Source of the DNA: Pseudoflavitalea sp. G-6-1-2
Lineage (GTDB): Bacteria > Bacteroidota > Bacteroidia > Chitinophagales > Chitinophagaceae
Assembly: GCF_012927185.1 (NCBI RefSeq)
Contig: NZ_JABBGB010000002.1
Span: 248,001 to 312,000 of the forward strand
Length of the DNA: 64,000 nucleotides
Direction of reading: 5' to 3'
Shown here: positions 8,937 through 17,584 of the stretch, in pieces
Layout: every line of letters begins with the position of its first letter
Numbering within the stretch: the first letter of the stretch is position 1
The notes under the pieces: model-generated
Database searches by the model: none
What the model was told of the DNA's origin: nothing
The model's input: only the letters and a program-made list of their open reading frames with translations
Position numbers and translations under genes: made by a program

Positions 8937-10136
8937 ATGACAGATAAAGAAAGGATAGCATCGTTGTTTCAGAAACATCTGGCGGAACAGGCCAGTGCTG
9001 CAGAAACAGCTGAATTGTTTGCGCTGATCGGTAAGTCAGGTGATCAGGAGTATCTGAAAAACTCTATCACCGCCTTGTATGCAGCAGACCAGTCAGCCGA
9101 TGATGTTGCGGCTCCAAAGGAGATCGACTGGGAAACCATGTTTGCCTGTGCCACAGCATCTCCGTTGCCCCAAAAGCAAGGTGGAAGCGTTGTTCAGTTG
9201 TTCCGGACACGCAAATGGGCGGTGGCAGCCGTGCTGCTGATTATTGCGGGTGCAGCCTGGTGGATGATTGCTCAAAGGCAGCAATCCACTTCCCTCAAAC
9301 CAGATCAGATAGCAGTGCAACAGGAAATTCTGCCCGGCAAACAAGGCGCCGTACTCACTTTATCGGATGGCAGAACTATTGTGCTGGACAGTGTTTCCAG
9401 TGGTCTTATTGCTACCGAAGGCAGTGCAAAAGTGATCAGGAATGCAGATGGAACCATTGTGTATAACACCACAGCAAGCGAAAATGGAAAAGAGCTGTTC
9501 AACACCATGCAAACACCGAAGGGTCGGCAATACCAGCTTACTCTCCCCGATGGATCTAAAGTATGGCTCAATGCAGCGAGCTCCATCACTTACCCTGTTG
9601 CATTCAATGGGAATGCAAGAAGGATCCGTCTCTCCGGTGAAGCCTATTTTGAAGTGGTAACAGATAAACAGAAACCCTTTTTTGTTGAAATGCAGAACCG
9701 TTCTCTGGTGCAGGTGCTCGGAACCAGTTTCAATGTAAGTGCTTACGAAAATGAAACTGCTATAAGAACCACCTTGTTGGGGGGAGTGGTGAAAGTGAGC
9801 AACGCATCCGACAAAAGCCTTGTATTGAAGCCAGGGCAACAGGCTGTTATTGCGGATGGATCTGAATTGGTAACACTTGCTGCCAAACCAGATCTGAGTA
9901 AGATCATGGCATGGAAGAACGGACTCTTCAACTTCGAGGGAGCAGGTGTGGCAGAAGTGATGAATCAGATTGAAAGATGGTACAATGTAGATGTAATCTA
10001 TGAAGGCGCTGTTCCGCAAAAAGAATTCGTAGGAGAAATGAACAGGCAGCTGCCGCTTTCGGGAGTGCTGAAAGGACTATCGGGAACTGGCATCAGATTC
10101 AGGCTTGAAGGGCGAAAGCTGATAGTACTGCAATAA
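8937..10136 (+). CDS. FecR-family anti-sigma factor
   Basis: A 399-residue inner-membrane anti-sigma factor. The cytosolic N-terminal 90 residues bind the sigma factor. One membrane helix follows (WAVAAVLLIIAGAAWWMIA, around residue 93-111), and a periplasmic FecR beta domain covers about residues 170-275 (TLPDGSKVWLNAASSITYP, RRIRLSGEAYFEVV). The C-terminal DUF4974 domain ends in VLKGLSGTGIRFRLEGRKLI. This C-terminal part normally touches the STN domain of the partner TonB receptor, and the next gene encodes such a receptor. Together they form a surface-to-cytoplasm signalling chain. Order and spacing support co-function with the sigma factor at 8224. Confidence 0.95.
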   Translation: MTDKERIASLFQKHLAEQASAAETAELFALIGKSGDQEYLKNSITALYAADQSADDVAAPKEIDWETMFACATASPLPQKQGGSVVQLFRTRKWAVAAVLLIIAGAAWWMIAQRQQSTSLKPDQIAVQQEILPGKQGAVLTLSDGRTIVLDSVSSGLIATEGSAKVIRNADGTIVYNTTASENGKELFNTMQTPKGRQYQLTLPDGSKVWLNAASSITYPVAFNGNARRIRLSGEAYFEVVTDKQKPFFVEMQNRSLVQVLGTSFNVSAYENETAIRTTLLGGVVKVSNASDKSLVLKPGQQAVIADGSELVTLAAKPDLSKIMAWKNGLFNFEGAGVAEVMNQIERWYNVDVIYEGAVPQKEFVGEMNRQLPLSGVLKGLSGTGIRFRLEGRKLIVLQ

Positions 10137-10153
10137 CAATGTATTCAAACAAA

Positions 10154-10182
10154 GCCGGCAGTGCCTGGACCGCACCACCGGC
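10154..10182 (+). other. Hairpin between fecR and susC genes
   Basis: GCCGG-ca-GTGC pairs with GCAC-ca-CCGGC around a 7-nt loop. There is no T run after it. It could attenuate read-through or stabilise the separate receptor mRNA. The role is inference. Confidence 0.4.
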
Positions 10183-10244
10183 TGCATTCAGTTGAATAAA
10201 ACGAGTATCAGAACCATTTTTATCAACCAAACTCATTGCAATTT

Positions 10245-13200
10245 ATGCAAAAAACTGTTTATGGCTTCGAGGCGGTGCAAGGGCACCCGCCGCCCCGTGA
10301 TCGCATGCGAAGCTCCACCAAATTGTTGCTTGTCATGAAACTGACGCTTGTTCTGCTTATTGCTACTCTGATGTCTGCCCACGCTGCAGGCATAGCACAA
10401 ACTATCACATTGTCTGCCCGGCAAATGCCGTTGAAACAAGTGTTTGCCGAGATCAAAAAGCAAACCAATTATGTTACTTTCACCAGCAAAGACCTGCTGG
10501 CAGACAGCCATCCTGTTACTGTTTCGGTGAATGAAATGCCACTGAAAGATTTCCTTCATCTCATTCTTAAAGATCAGCCATTGACCTTTAACATCGAGAG
10601 CAGTACCATTCTGTTATCGAAGAAGATCACTGCAGTTAAAATGGATCCGGCATTGGTGATCATCGACAGATCACCGTTGGCCGGTATGGTGAAGAATCAG
10701 GATGGAGAACCACTTGCAGGCGCATCCGTTAAAGTAAAAGGGACCGATCGCGGTACCACTACTGATCAGGATGGGAAGTTCACTATCGATGTCAATCCCG
10801 GTGAAGTGCTGCTGGTTTCCTATACAGGTTATGTAGAAAAAGAACAACCGGTGGGAACTGTGAAAATGATTCAAATCACATTGTCGCTTACAGATACCAG
10901 GCTACAGGTGGTAGTAATTGGTTATGGTTCACAGGAACGGAGAAAGAATACAGGGGCCATTTCAAAAGTCACCGGCTTCGATGCAGAGAAGAATGTGGTG
11001 GGCGATGTTACAAAGGCATTGCAGGGAAAGGCTTCCGGGGTTTATGTGAGCAGCGCTTCAGGCACTGTAGGCCAGGCTCCAAATATTCTGATCCGCGGTG
11101 TACAGTCGGCGGATATCGGCCAGAATCCTCCTCTCTTTGTGATCGACGGAGTGATTGTTGATCAGTATAACAGCACTGTATTCAACAATATCATCATGTC
11201 GTTGAATCCTCAGGACATTGAATCTGTTGATGTATTGAAAGATGCAGCTTCTGCAGCGATCTATGGATCGCGGGGATCGAATGGCGTGATCATCATCACC
11301 ACCAAAAAAGGGAAAAAAAGCGCTAAGCCATCTGTAGCCTTTTCCAATTATGTGGGGGTGAACAGACCTTCGTTTTACCGCGATGTATTGAATACGGAAC
11401 AGTATGGAACTTTATTCACCGAATCACGGAATAACCGCATCGGCCTTATCGATGCAAAAATCGCCGGAGGGAACCTCACCCCTGTTCAGATTGCACAACT
11501 CAATACTGAAAAAACAAACCTCAAACAACAGATTGATGCACTTAAACTCGAAAACCGCAGCCGCGATTTTGTAAAGGATATCATCAACAATGGACTGGTA
11601 ATGAATCAGCAGCTCTCTGTAAACGGAGGTTCTGATCTCACCAATTACAATGTATCGCTGGGGCATTATTCCGAAGAGAATTCCATCGGAAGCGGCAACA
11701 GAGAGCGCTATTCTGTGAAGCTCGATGGCAGCCACAAACTTACCAGATGGCTGAAACTGTCTGCCGGTGTGGATTACAGCCGGAGCGTTACAAAAGAAAT
11801 GTCGTTTCCCTATATTGCCGCCACTCAGATAAGACCCGATTCACCGGAAGAACCGGTGCTGAATGCAGATGGATCATTCGGTTTCTATGTTGGGCAGCAA
11901 CAGCACCCACGTGGTGTTTTGCGCGATAACAACAATAAGTTGCTCACCAATATAGTGCTTGCAAATATCAGTGCCGAAATAGATATCGTCAGGAACCTGA
12001 GTTTCAAATCACTGTTTGGCCTCAGCTCAGGTTCCATCAACAATACTACCTACAACTCTCCCCTAACCTATACAGGGAAATTCGATACGGGAAAGTATGT
12101 GGCTACATTCAATAATTCACTCAATTACAATTGGGACAATACGCTCAATTATAATATTCGTGCGGGGAAACTTACCGGTACTGCAACGGTCGGTTACGTA
12201 TTCTATCACGCAGAGAATAATGGAAATGGTTATGAACTCCGCAAGTTCCCGATGATCGGAAGTGTTTCCGGCCCTGCAGCCGGTGGAACATACGCGCCGC
12301 CATCGACCATCGCTACTTATAACAATGCATATCTTGAAAATGCACTGGGAACCTTCGCCAGGGCCAATCTCAGTTACAACGGCAGATATTTGCTCAACCT
12401 GAGTGTACGCAATGATGGAAGTTCCAAACTTTCACCTGGCTATCGTTACAACACATTGCCGGCAATAGGTACAGGATGGGTACTGTCCGAAGAATCGTTC
12501 CTGCGTGGAAACAAAATGATCTCTTTTCTTAAACTCCGTGCGAGCTGGGGGAAAACCGGCAATATCAAATCGATCGGGTGGCTCGACAGATTTGTGAATT
12601 ACACCATCGGCAATTATCTCGGACAGCCTTCGCTGCACATTGGTGGTGCGTTCAATACATTGGGCAACCCTGCACTGTCCTGGGAAGCAACCAAACAAAC
12701 CGATATAGGCATCGATCTCGAATTGTGGAATGGTATGTTCACTTTCAACGGAAGTGTATACAGAAAGCTTACGGAAGGATTGCTCACTTCCTTGCAGCAA
12801 CCTTATTCACTGGGTGGCAATTCATACCGTTACAATCTGGGAAGCATCCGGAATCAGGGCATCGAACTGGAAGCAGGCTATCGTGATGAAGCCGGAAAAT
12901 TCAGGTGGTCTGTTAACGGCAATCTGAGCATCAACCGCAACAAATTGATTTCAATGCGCGATAGCACCGCAGCATATGGCGCCACTGTTTTTGGAGGGCC
13001 TGCATCCCGTAACAGGGTTGGGTTTCCGATTGGAATGGTACAGGTGCTCGAAGCACGTGGTGTGGATCCCGAAACCGGCGATATGATCTATGCCGATCAG
13101 GATGGCAATAAGATCATCAACAATCTCGACAATATCTATGTGCCGATCGCACTGCCAAAATTCAGTGGTGGACTCAATATTGAATCAGGATACCGTGATT

Positions 13201-13670
13201 TTGATCTGAGCCTTTTCTGGACATTCTCCTATGGCAATAAAGTGTACGACTTCTATGAGCAAACACTGCGTGATACAAGGCTCGATGCATTCGGCGTAAT
13301 GCCCAATAAATTCACTTCGGTACTCGACCGCTGGAAACAAAAAGGCGACCCGACTTCCGTTCCCCGACTCGTTGCCGGAGCTCATGGGCCGCAGGATCAG
13401 GTGGACTGGAATTTCAAACCATCCACTGCATTCATCAGAGATGCATCCTATGCGAGACTGCGTAACATTACATTGGGTTACTCTCTGCCTGCTGTTTGGA
13501 TGAAATCTGCAGGTATCAGAAAACTGAGGGTATATGCCAGTTTCCAAAACCTGTTCACCATCAGCAAAGCAGAAGGTTTTGATCCCGAAGCGGTCTCCAA
13601 CACCGGTGTGATGAGTAGCAATACGCCTAACCCACGCTCTTTTGTTGTTGGCTTTAATGTTAATCTTTAA
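10245..13670 (+). CDS. SusC/RagA-type TonB-dependent receptor with STN domain
   Basis: A 1141-residue outer-membrane transporter. The long N-terminal leader has the hydrophobic stretch LLLVMKLTLVLLIATLM before the cleavage region. It is followed by an STN signalling domain (residues ~55-115, ending FNIESSTILLSKK), a carboxypeptidase-like beta domain (GEPLAGASVKVKGTDRGTTT), the SusC signature VVVIGYGSQERRKNTGAIS, a plug domain (IYGSRGSNGVIIITTKKGKK) and the barrel ending FVVGFNVNL. With the SusD-like lipoprotein it forms a pedal-bin importer for large nutrients. The STN domain links import to FecR/sigma signalling. ATG 10245 is preferred over TTG 10236. The substrate cannot be read from sequence, and there is no hydrolase within the operon. 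Confidence 0.95.
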   Translation: MQKTVYGFEAVQGHPPPRDRMRSSTKLLLVMKLTLVLLIATLMSAHAAGIAQTITLSARQMPLKQVFAEIKKQTNYVTFTSKDLLADSHPVTVSVNEMPLKDFLHLILKDQPLTFNIESSTILLSKKITAVKMDPALVIIDRSPLAGMVKNQDGEPLAGASVKVKGTDRGTTTDQDGKFTIDVNPGEVLLVSYTGYVEKEQPVGTVKMIQITLSLTDTRLQVVVIGYGSQERRKNTGAISKVTGFDAEKNVVGDVTKALQGKASGVYVSSASGTVGQAPNILIRGVQSADIGQNPPLFVIDGVIVDQYNSTVFNNIIMSLNPQDIESVDVLKDAASAAIYGSRGSNGVIIITTKKGKKSAKPSVAFSNYVGVNRPSFYRDVLNTEQYGTLFTESRNNRIGLIDAKIAGGNLTPVQIAQLNTEKTNLKQQIDALKLENRSRDFVKDIINNGLVMNQQLSVNGGSDLTNYNVSLGHYSEENSIGSGNRERYSVKLDGSHKLTRWLKLSAGVDYSRSVTKEMSFPYIAATQIRPDSPEEPVLNADGSFGFYVGQQQHPRGVLRDNNNKLLTNIVLANISAEIDIVRNLSFKSLFGLSSGSINNTTYNSPLTYTGKFDTGKYVATFNNSLNYNWDNTLNYNIRAGKLTGTATVGYVFYHAENNGNGYELRKFPMIGSVSGPAAGGTYAPPSTIATYNNAYLENALGTFARANLSYNGRYLLNLSVRNDGSSKLSPGYRYNTLPAIGTGWVLSEESFLRGNKMISFLKLRASWGKTGNIKSIGWLDRFVNYTIGNYLGQPSLHIGGAFNTLGNPALSWEATKQTDIGIDLELWNGMFTFNGSVYRKLTEGLLTSLQQPYSLGGNSYRYNLGSIRNQGIELEAGYRDEAGKFRWSVNGNLSINRNKLISMRDSTAAYGATVFGGPASRNRVGFPIGMVQVLEARGVDPETGDMIYADQDGNKIINNLDNIYVPIALPKFSGGLNIESGYRDFDLSLFWTFSYGNKVYDFYEQTLRDTRLDAFGVMPNKFTSVLDRWKQKGDPTSVPRLVAGAHGPQDQVDWNFKPSTAFIRDASYARLRNITLGYSLPAVWMKSAGIRKLRVYASFQNLFTISKAEGFDPEAVSNTGVMSSNTPNPRSFVVGFNVNL

Positions 13671-13680
13671 AAACAGCGCC

Positions 13681-15015
13681 ATGTCCCAAATCAAAAATAT
13701 TCTACTCCTGTTGCTGGTTTGCTGTATGGCAGCCTGTGGCAAACTGCTCGACAATCCGCTTCCAAACGACAAGGTTTCCGTGGCACAGATCACCGACGCG
13801 GAAATTCCGTTGCTGATCCGCGGCATCTATCAGCAAAGTACTGCCAATGCCTTTTATCTGTTTTATGTATTGCAGGATATTATGGCTGATGATGTTCAGG
13901 GCACCGGTTATATAGACTTTGAAAACAATAATATTCCCAATACCAGTTCGAATGCATCCAGCGCATATGTAAATCCATTCAAAGGCATATTATCTGCCAA
14001 TCAGGTAATCCGATATATAGAAGACAATAAAAAAGAGGGTACGCTGGGTACCGCACTGGGTGAAGCAAAGTTTATGCGTGCCTACAATTATTACAGGCTG
14101 GTACAGCATTTCGGCGGTGTAGCCATTGTAAACGGGAGAGAGCCTATGAATGCAAAACCGTTCCGCAATACAGAAGAAGAAGTGTACAACGAGATCGTCA
14201 AAGATCTTAACACAGCTATCGGAAATCTCGGCGATTATAACGGCAATTCATTGCTGCCCTCGAAGCAGGCCGCACAGGCATTGCTGGCACGCGTGTATCT
14301 GTGGCAGGGAAAATATGCCGAAGCCCGCAAACTGGCGATGGATGTGATCGATGCCGGAAAGAACCAGCTCGATGCAGATTTCGGCAGCATGTTCAACGAC
14401 AATACCACCAGCAAAGAACTGATCTGGAGACAAACCGAAACATCGGATAATGCAGTTGCTAACGGCCTTGCTGTTGTGTATGGTCCCGGCCCAGTTGCAC
14501 AGGGGAAGCCAGGAAGCAACAATATCTGGATCGACAGCAATCTTGTAAAGAAGTTCGACGCTGCCGATAAACGAAAGCTATATTTCTACGATTCTACCGC
14601 TGCTTCTGTTGGAAAGAAAGTGTTCTTTCTTACGAAGTTCAAAGTGTCGCCACGCCTGAACCCCAACTATCCTATTCTTCGTCTCAGTGAAATGCACCTG
14701 ATAGTTGCTGAAGCGGATGCACGAAACAATATCGTTAACCTCACTTATCTCAATACAGTAAGATTGCAGCGCGGGGCTGTGCCGGCCGATGCAGCCAGCA
14801 TTACCTCTCCGCAGGAAATGATAGATGCTGTTGAGCTGGAACGCAGAAAAGAATTCGTAGGCGAAGGATTACGCTGGTACGATATGCGACGTCTCAATAA
14901 AGCTATCCCATGGCTCGATTCGAAGTTGAAGCCAAAGGGTTTTCAATTGCTTCCGATACCTTTTCAGGAGATATTCCTCAACCCTAACACTGCGCCCAAT
15001 CCGGACTATAATTAA
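13681..15015 (+). CDS. SusD/RagB-like nutrient-binding lipoprotein
   Basis: A 444-residue surface lipoprotein with signal MSQIKNILLLLLVCCM and lipobox MAACGK. It carries the SusD TPR-type scaffold: AKFMRAYNYYRLVQHFGG and QALLARVYLWQGKYAEA are typical, and the C-terminal RRKEFVGEGLRWYDMRRL motif closes the family fold. It lies 10 nt after the receptor gene and would cap the receptor barrel and bind the nutrient. At 444 residues it is shorter than most SusD proteins (500-600), so it has few ligand-loop insertions. The ATG at 13681 is chosen because it starts the signal peptide, while an earlier in-frame start overlaps the receptor gene. Confidence 0.93.
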   Translation: MSQIKNILLLLLVCCMAACGKLLDNPLPNDKVSVAQITDAEIPLLIRGIYQQSTANAFYLFYVLQDIMADDVQGTGYIDFENNNIPNTSSNASSAYVNPFKGILSANQVIRYIEDNKKEGTLGTALGEAKFMRAYNYYRLVQHFGGVAIVNGREPMNAKPFRNTEEEVYNEIVKDLNTAIGNLGDYNGNSLLPSKQAAQALLARVYLWQGKYAEARKLAMDVIDAGKNQLDADFGSMFNDNTTSKELIWRQTETSDNAVANGLAVVYGPGPVAQGKPGSNNIWIDSNLVKKFDAADKRKLYFYDSTAASVGKKVFFLTKFKVSPRLNPNYPILRLSEMHLIVAEADARNNIVNLTYLNTVRLQRGAVPADAASITSPQEMIDAVELERRKEFVGEGLRWYDMRRLNKAIPWLDSKLKPKGFQLLPIPFQEIFLNPNTAPNPDYN

Positions 15016-15040
15016 TCTGTAAATCCATAACAAAATAAAA

Positions 15041-16219
15041 ATGAAACAAACAACCATGCTGGTTGCAGCTACTCTATTGTCTGCCATGCAGGGATTAGCT
15101 CAGAACGGCTATCAGATCAAAGGCAAACTGAAGGGACAGGGCAACGAAAAAATGACGCTGTTGTACCGCACCGAATCTGAACGCACTAAATATGATTCTG
15201 CAATAGCGAAGCGAAACAGTTTTGTAATGAAATCTGATGTTGCCATGGAACCTGTTGTAGGATTCCTGAATACAAAGATCGATCGCAATCTGCGTTTTTC
15301 AGATAATCCCAATGCCCCCTATTCTCCGGCCCCTTCGCTTGAGGTAGTACTTTCAAGCCAAACCAATATCAAAGTAACCGGTACTGCTGCCGAGATCCAT
15401 CTTGCTACCATTAAAGGTGATCCGATGAACAACGATCTCAACAGATTGCATGAGGCAGAAAAAGCGGTTTTCACAAAACTCTGGGAATTGCAGAAAGCAT
15501 CTGCTAAAGCACGCCGGGAGAAAACAAATACGAAGGAATCTGATGCAAAGCTGGGGCAGGAAATGACTGCTGCACGGGCAGAGAGAACTGCTATCAGAAA
15601 GCAATTTGTAAAAGATAATCCGGGGTCGTTTATCAGTGTGTATCTGCTGGCAACCATGAGTACGGATTATAAAAATAATGAGCTTGCCCAGGCTTTCAAA
15701 AACCTCACAGACGATTACAGGAAAACCATGTACGGTAAGATGGTAGCGGCTAAGATCGAAGCAGGCAATGCAACTGCTCTCGGTAAGTTCGCACCTGATT
15801 TTACCAAGCCGGATGTAAATGGCAAACCTGTATCGCTGTCTTCACTCAAAGGTAAATATGTGCTGGTCGATTTTTGGGGAAGCTGGTGCGGACCATGCAG
15901 AAGAAGTCATCCTCACCTGAAAGAAGCATATGCCAAATACAAAAGCAAAGGTTTTGAGATACTTGGCATTGCATGTGAAAGAAAATCACCTGATGAGGCT
16001 ATTGCAGCGTGGAAACAGGCGATGGACGAAGACAGAATAGACTGGATGCAGGTGATCAACGATGTTGGCATCAAAGAGCAGGATGTAACACAGCTCTATG
16101 GTATCGAAGGCTTTCCCACAAAACTGCTGCTCGATAAAGATGGAAAGATCATAGCCAAATGGCTCGGTCTCGAAAGCAAGGAACTCGATGCAAAACTGAA
16201 AGAGATCTTCGGAGAATAA
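15041..16219 (+). CDS. TlpA-like thiol-disulfide protein with DUF4369-type N-terminus
   Basis: A 392-residue exported protein. After the signal peptide (MKQTTMLVAATLLSAMQG) comes a DUF4369-type beta domain (GYQIKGKLKGQGNEKMTLLY), a charged helical middle (residues ~135-250) and a C-terminal thioredoxin domain with WGSWCGPCRRSHP (Cys283 and Cys286) and the cis-Pro in EGFPTK. Such proteins act as periplasmic disulfide reductases or redox partners. It follows the SusD gene by 25 nt and is the last gene of the sigma/FecR/SusCD unit, a combination common in Chitinophagaceae. The pairing suggests the imported cargo or its partners need disulfide handling, but this is inference. Confidence 0.9.
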   Translation: MKQTTMLVAATLLSAMQGLAQNGYQIKGKLKGQGNEKMTLLYRTESERTKYDSAIAKRNSFVMKSDVAMEPVVGFLNTKIDRNLRFSDNPNAPYSPAPSLEVVLSSQTNIKVTGTAAEIHLATIKGDPMNNDLNRLHEAEKAVFTKLWELQKASAKARREKTNTKESDAKLGQEMTAARAERTAIRKQFVKDNPGSFISVYLLATMSTDYKNNELAQAFKNLTDDYRKTMYGKMVAAKIEAGNATALGKFAPDFTKPDVNGKPVSLSSLKGKYVLVDFWGSWCGPCRRSHPHLKEAYAKYKSKGFEILGIACERKSPDEAIAAWKQAMDEDRIDWMQVINDVGIKEQDVTQLYGIEGFPTKLLLDKDGKIIAKWLGLESKELDAKLKEIFGE

Positions 16220-16246
16220 TTCATCTCTTTTTTCAGAAGTATAAGG

Positions 16247-16281
16247 CAGGTGTTCCGGAAACGGGGCACCTGTATTGTGTT
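16247..16281 (+). terminator. Terminator of the SusCD-TlpA unit
   Basis: A 10-bp stem (CAGGTGTTCC with GGGGCACCTG, two G-T pairs) and loop GGAAAC are followed by TATTGTGTT. It lies 28 nt after the TlpA-like gene. Confidence 0.7.
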
Positions 16282-16326
16282 AATGATCAGCTGGTATGAT
16301 ATTTATAGCAGCCTTTTGAAATACCG

Positions 16327-16890
16327 ATGCTGATGAACACAGAAACCTATCACGATAATCCCATGATGCAGGCCATGCATTCCATGGCCGAAGAAATGCA
16401 TCATGCCAGCATGCATGGCGATCCCGATCATCATTTTTGCAGAATGATGCAATTGCACCACGCAGGCGCCATCAATATGGGCAACCTGGTAATTGAAGAA
16501 GGCAACAATCAAACCATTGCCGAACTGGCTGGCGCTATCATCCAAAAACAAAAAGACGAGATCGCAGCGATGCAGGTCTACCTCAACAGCCACCACAGCA
16601 TGCCGCACAGCGAACATGCTGCCTTCAACAGTGCCATGCGCACTGTGATGGACAAAATGGAACAACAGGCCGCCAGTGAAGAACTGACCGGCGACATCGA
16701 TCACGATTTTGCTGTGCTGATGGTGCATCATCATCAGGCTGCGATAGAAATGGCAGACCTCATTATTCAGTACGGCTCTGATGCGGGTATCAAAAAGATG
16801 GCCGGTGAGATCCGCATCGATCAGGAAGCTGAAGTGGAAGCGCTGCTCAAATGGCTGAATGAACGAAGGCAGGCAGAATTTCCGTCTTAG
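16327..16890 (+). CDS. DUF305 protein, probable copper-handling
   Basis: A 187-residue protein with two tandem DUF305 half-repeats. One is MMQLHHAGAINMGNLVIEEG and the other MVHHHQAAIEMADLIIQYG, each followed by a helix ending in EI-x-x-M or EVEALLKWL. DUF305 proteins are four-helix ferritin-like folds, and several bind copper or occur with copper resistance genes. The first 45 residues are rich in Met and His (MMQAMHSMAEEMHHASMHG), fitting metal binding. There is no signal peptide, so it appears cytosolic, unlike many family members. It lies immediately upstream of the metal efflux cluster. The next ATG at 16333 is an alternative start. Confidence 0.85.
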   Translation: MLMNTETYHDNPMMQAMHSMAEEMHHASMHGDPDHHFCRMMQLHHAGAINMGNLVIEEGNNQTIAELAGAIIQKQKDEIAAMQVYLNSHHSMPHSEHAAFNSAMRTVMDKMEQQAASEELTGDIDHDFAVLMVHHHQAAIEMADLIIQYGSDAGIKKMAGEIRIDQEAEVEALLKWLNERRQAEFPS

Positions 16891-16980
16891 CCGTTCTGTA
16901 CCTTGAACCAGATTCGTTTAGCAAATCATAAAATGATAAACTTCTCCATAATTATGTAACAACACCGGTACAAACCCGCC

Positions 16981-16988
16981 TATATTTG
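16981..16988 (+). promoter_or_regulatory. Possible -7 promoter element TATATTTG
   Basis: An exact match to the Bacteroidota -7 consensus TAnnTTTG lies six bases before the ATG at 16995. If used, the mRNA would be nearly leaderless. No clear -33 TTG is present. Confidence 0.35.
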
Positions 16989-16994
16989 TTCCGG

Positions 16995-17396
16995 ATGAAG
17001 AAATTCCTTGTTTTCATATTGTCCCTTCTCTACCTCGGCAGTTCGGCCGGAGCCACAGTACGCCTGCATTATTGCCAGGGCAAACTGGTGGATATCCAGC
17101 TCGGAGATGGCAATAAGGAAAAATGCAGCGGCTGCGCTTCCAAAAAAGCGAAAGGCTGTAAAATGGCCTGCTGCAAGGACGAACACAAGATGGTGAAACT
17201 CGAAAAAGATCACCAGAAAACAGCAGAAGCCAGCTTTCAGTTTCTGCAAAGCATCGCGTATGTAACGCCTGCTTCCTTTATCGAACTTCCATTGTTGTAT
17301 CTCACTGCACTTGCGGAAGAGCATCCCATCAGTCATGCTCCTCCCGGCACAGATAAAGTTCAGCTTCATCTGCTCAATTGCAATTTCCGCATCTGA
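16995..17396 (+). CDS. HYC_CC_PP family Cys-rich exported protein
   Basis: A 133-residue protein with a signal peptide (MKKFLVFILSLLYLGSSAGA). It then has the family signature His-Tyr-Cys (VRLHYCQGKLVDI), a Cys cluster (CSGCASKKAKGCKMACCKDE) and a Pro-Pro pair near the C-terminus (SHAPPG), which define the Bacteroidota HYC_CC_PP family. The function is not established. The seven Cys and its position directly before a metal efflux system suggest metal binding or sensing in the periplasm. The ATG at 16995 is preferred over an upstream TTG at 16986 because it starts the signal peptide and the TTG lies within a promoter-like element. Confidence 0.8.
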   Translation: MKKFLVFILSLLYLGSSAGATVRLHYCQGKLVDIQLGDGNKEKCSGCASKKAKGCKMACCKDEHKMVKLEKDHQKTAEASFQFLQSIAYVTPASFIELPLLYLTALAEEHPISHAPPGTDKVQLHLLNCNFRI

Positions 17397-17584
17397 TAAC
17401 TGTCCACTCCCCGTGGCAGGACGCATATTTCTCTTTTAGCAGCTTTCACTAGCGATTTACTCCTGCATACCGCTTCGCTGCAATCAGTTTCATAGTACAT
17501 CTTAATTATTCAGGCAGCCATCAAACGCTGTTGCATGGCCGGTTGTGGCCGGTTGCATCAGTACGCTGCAACGAAATTTACCAT

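Noticed and set aside
8224-16219. Polysaccharide utilisation locus including the GH97 gene at 4783
   Set aside because: The GH97 gene has its own strong terminator and is separated from the SusCD unit by a WG-repeat gene, so a shared operon is not supported.
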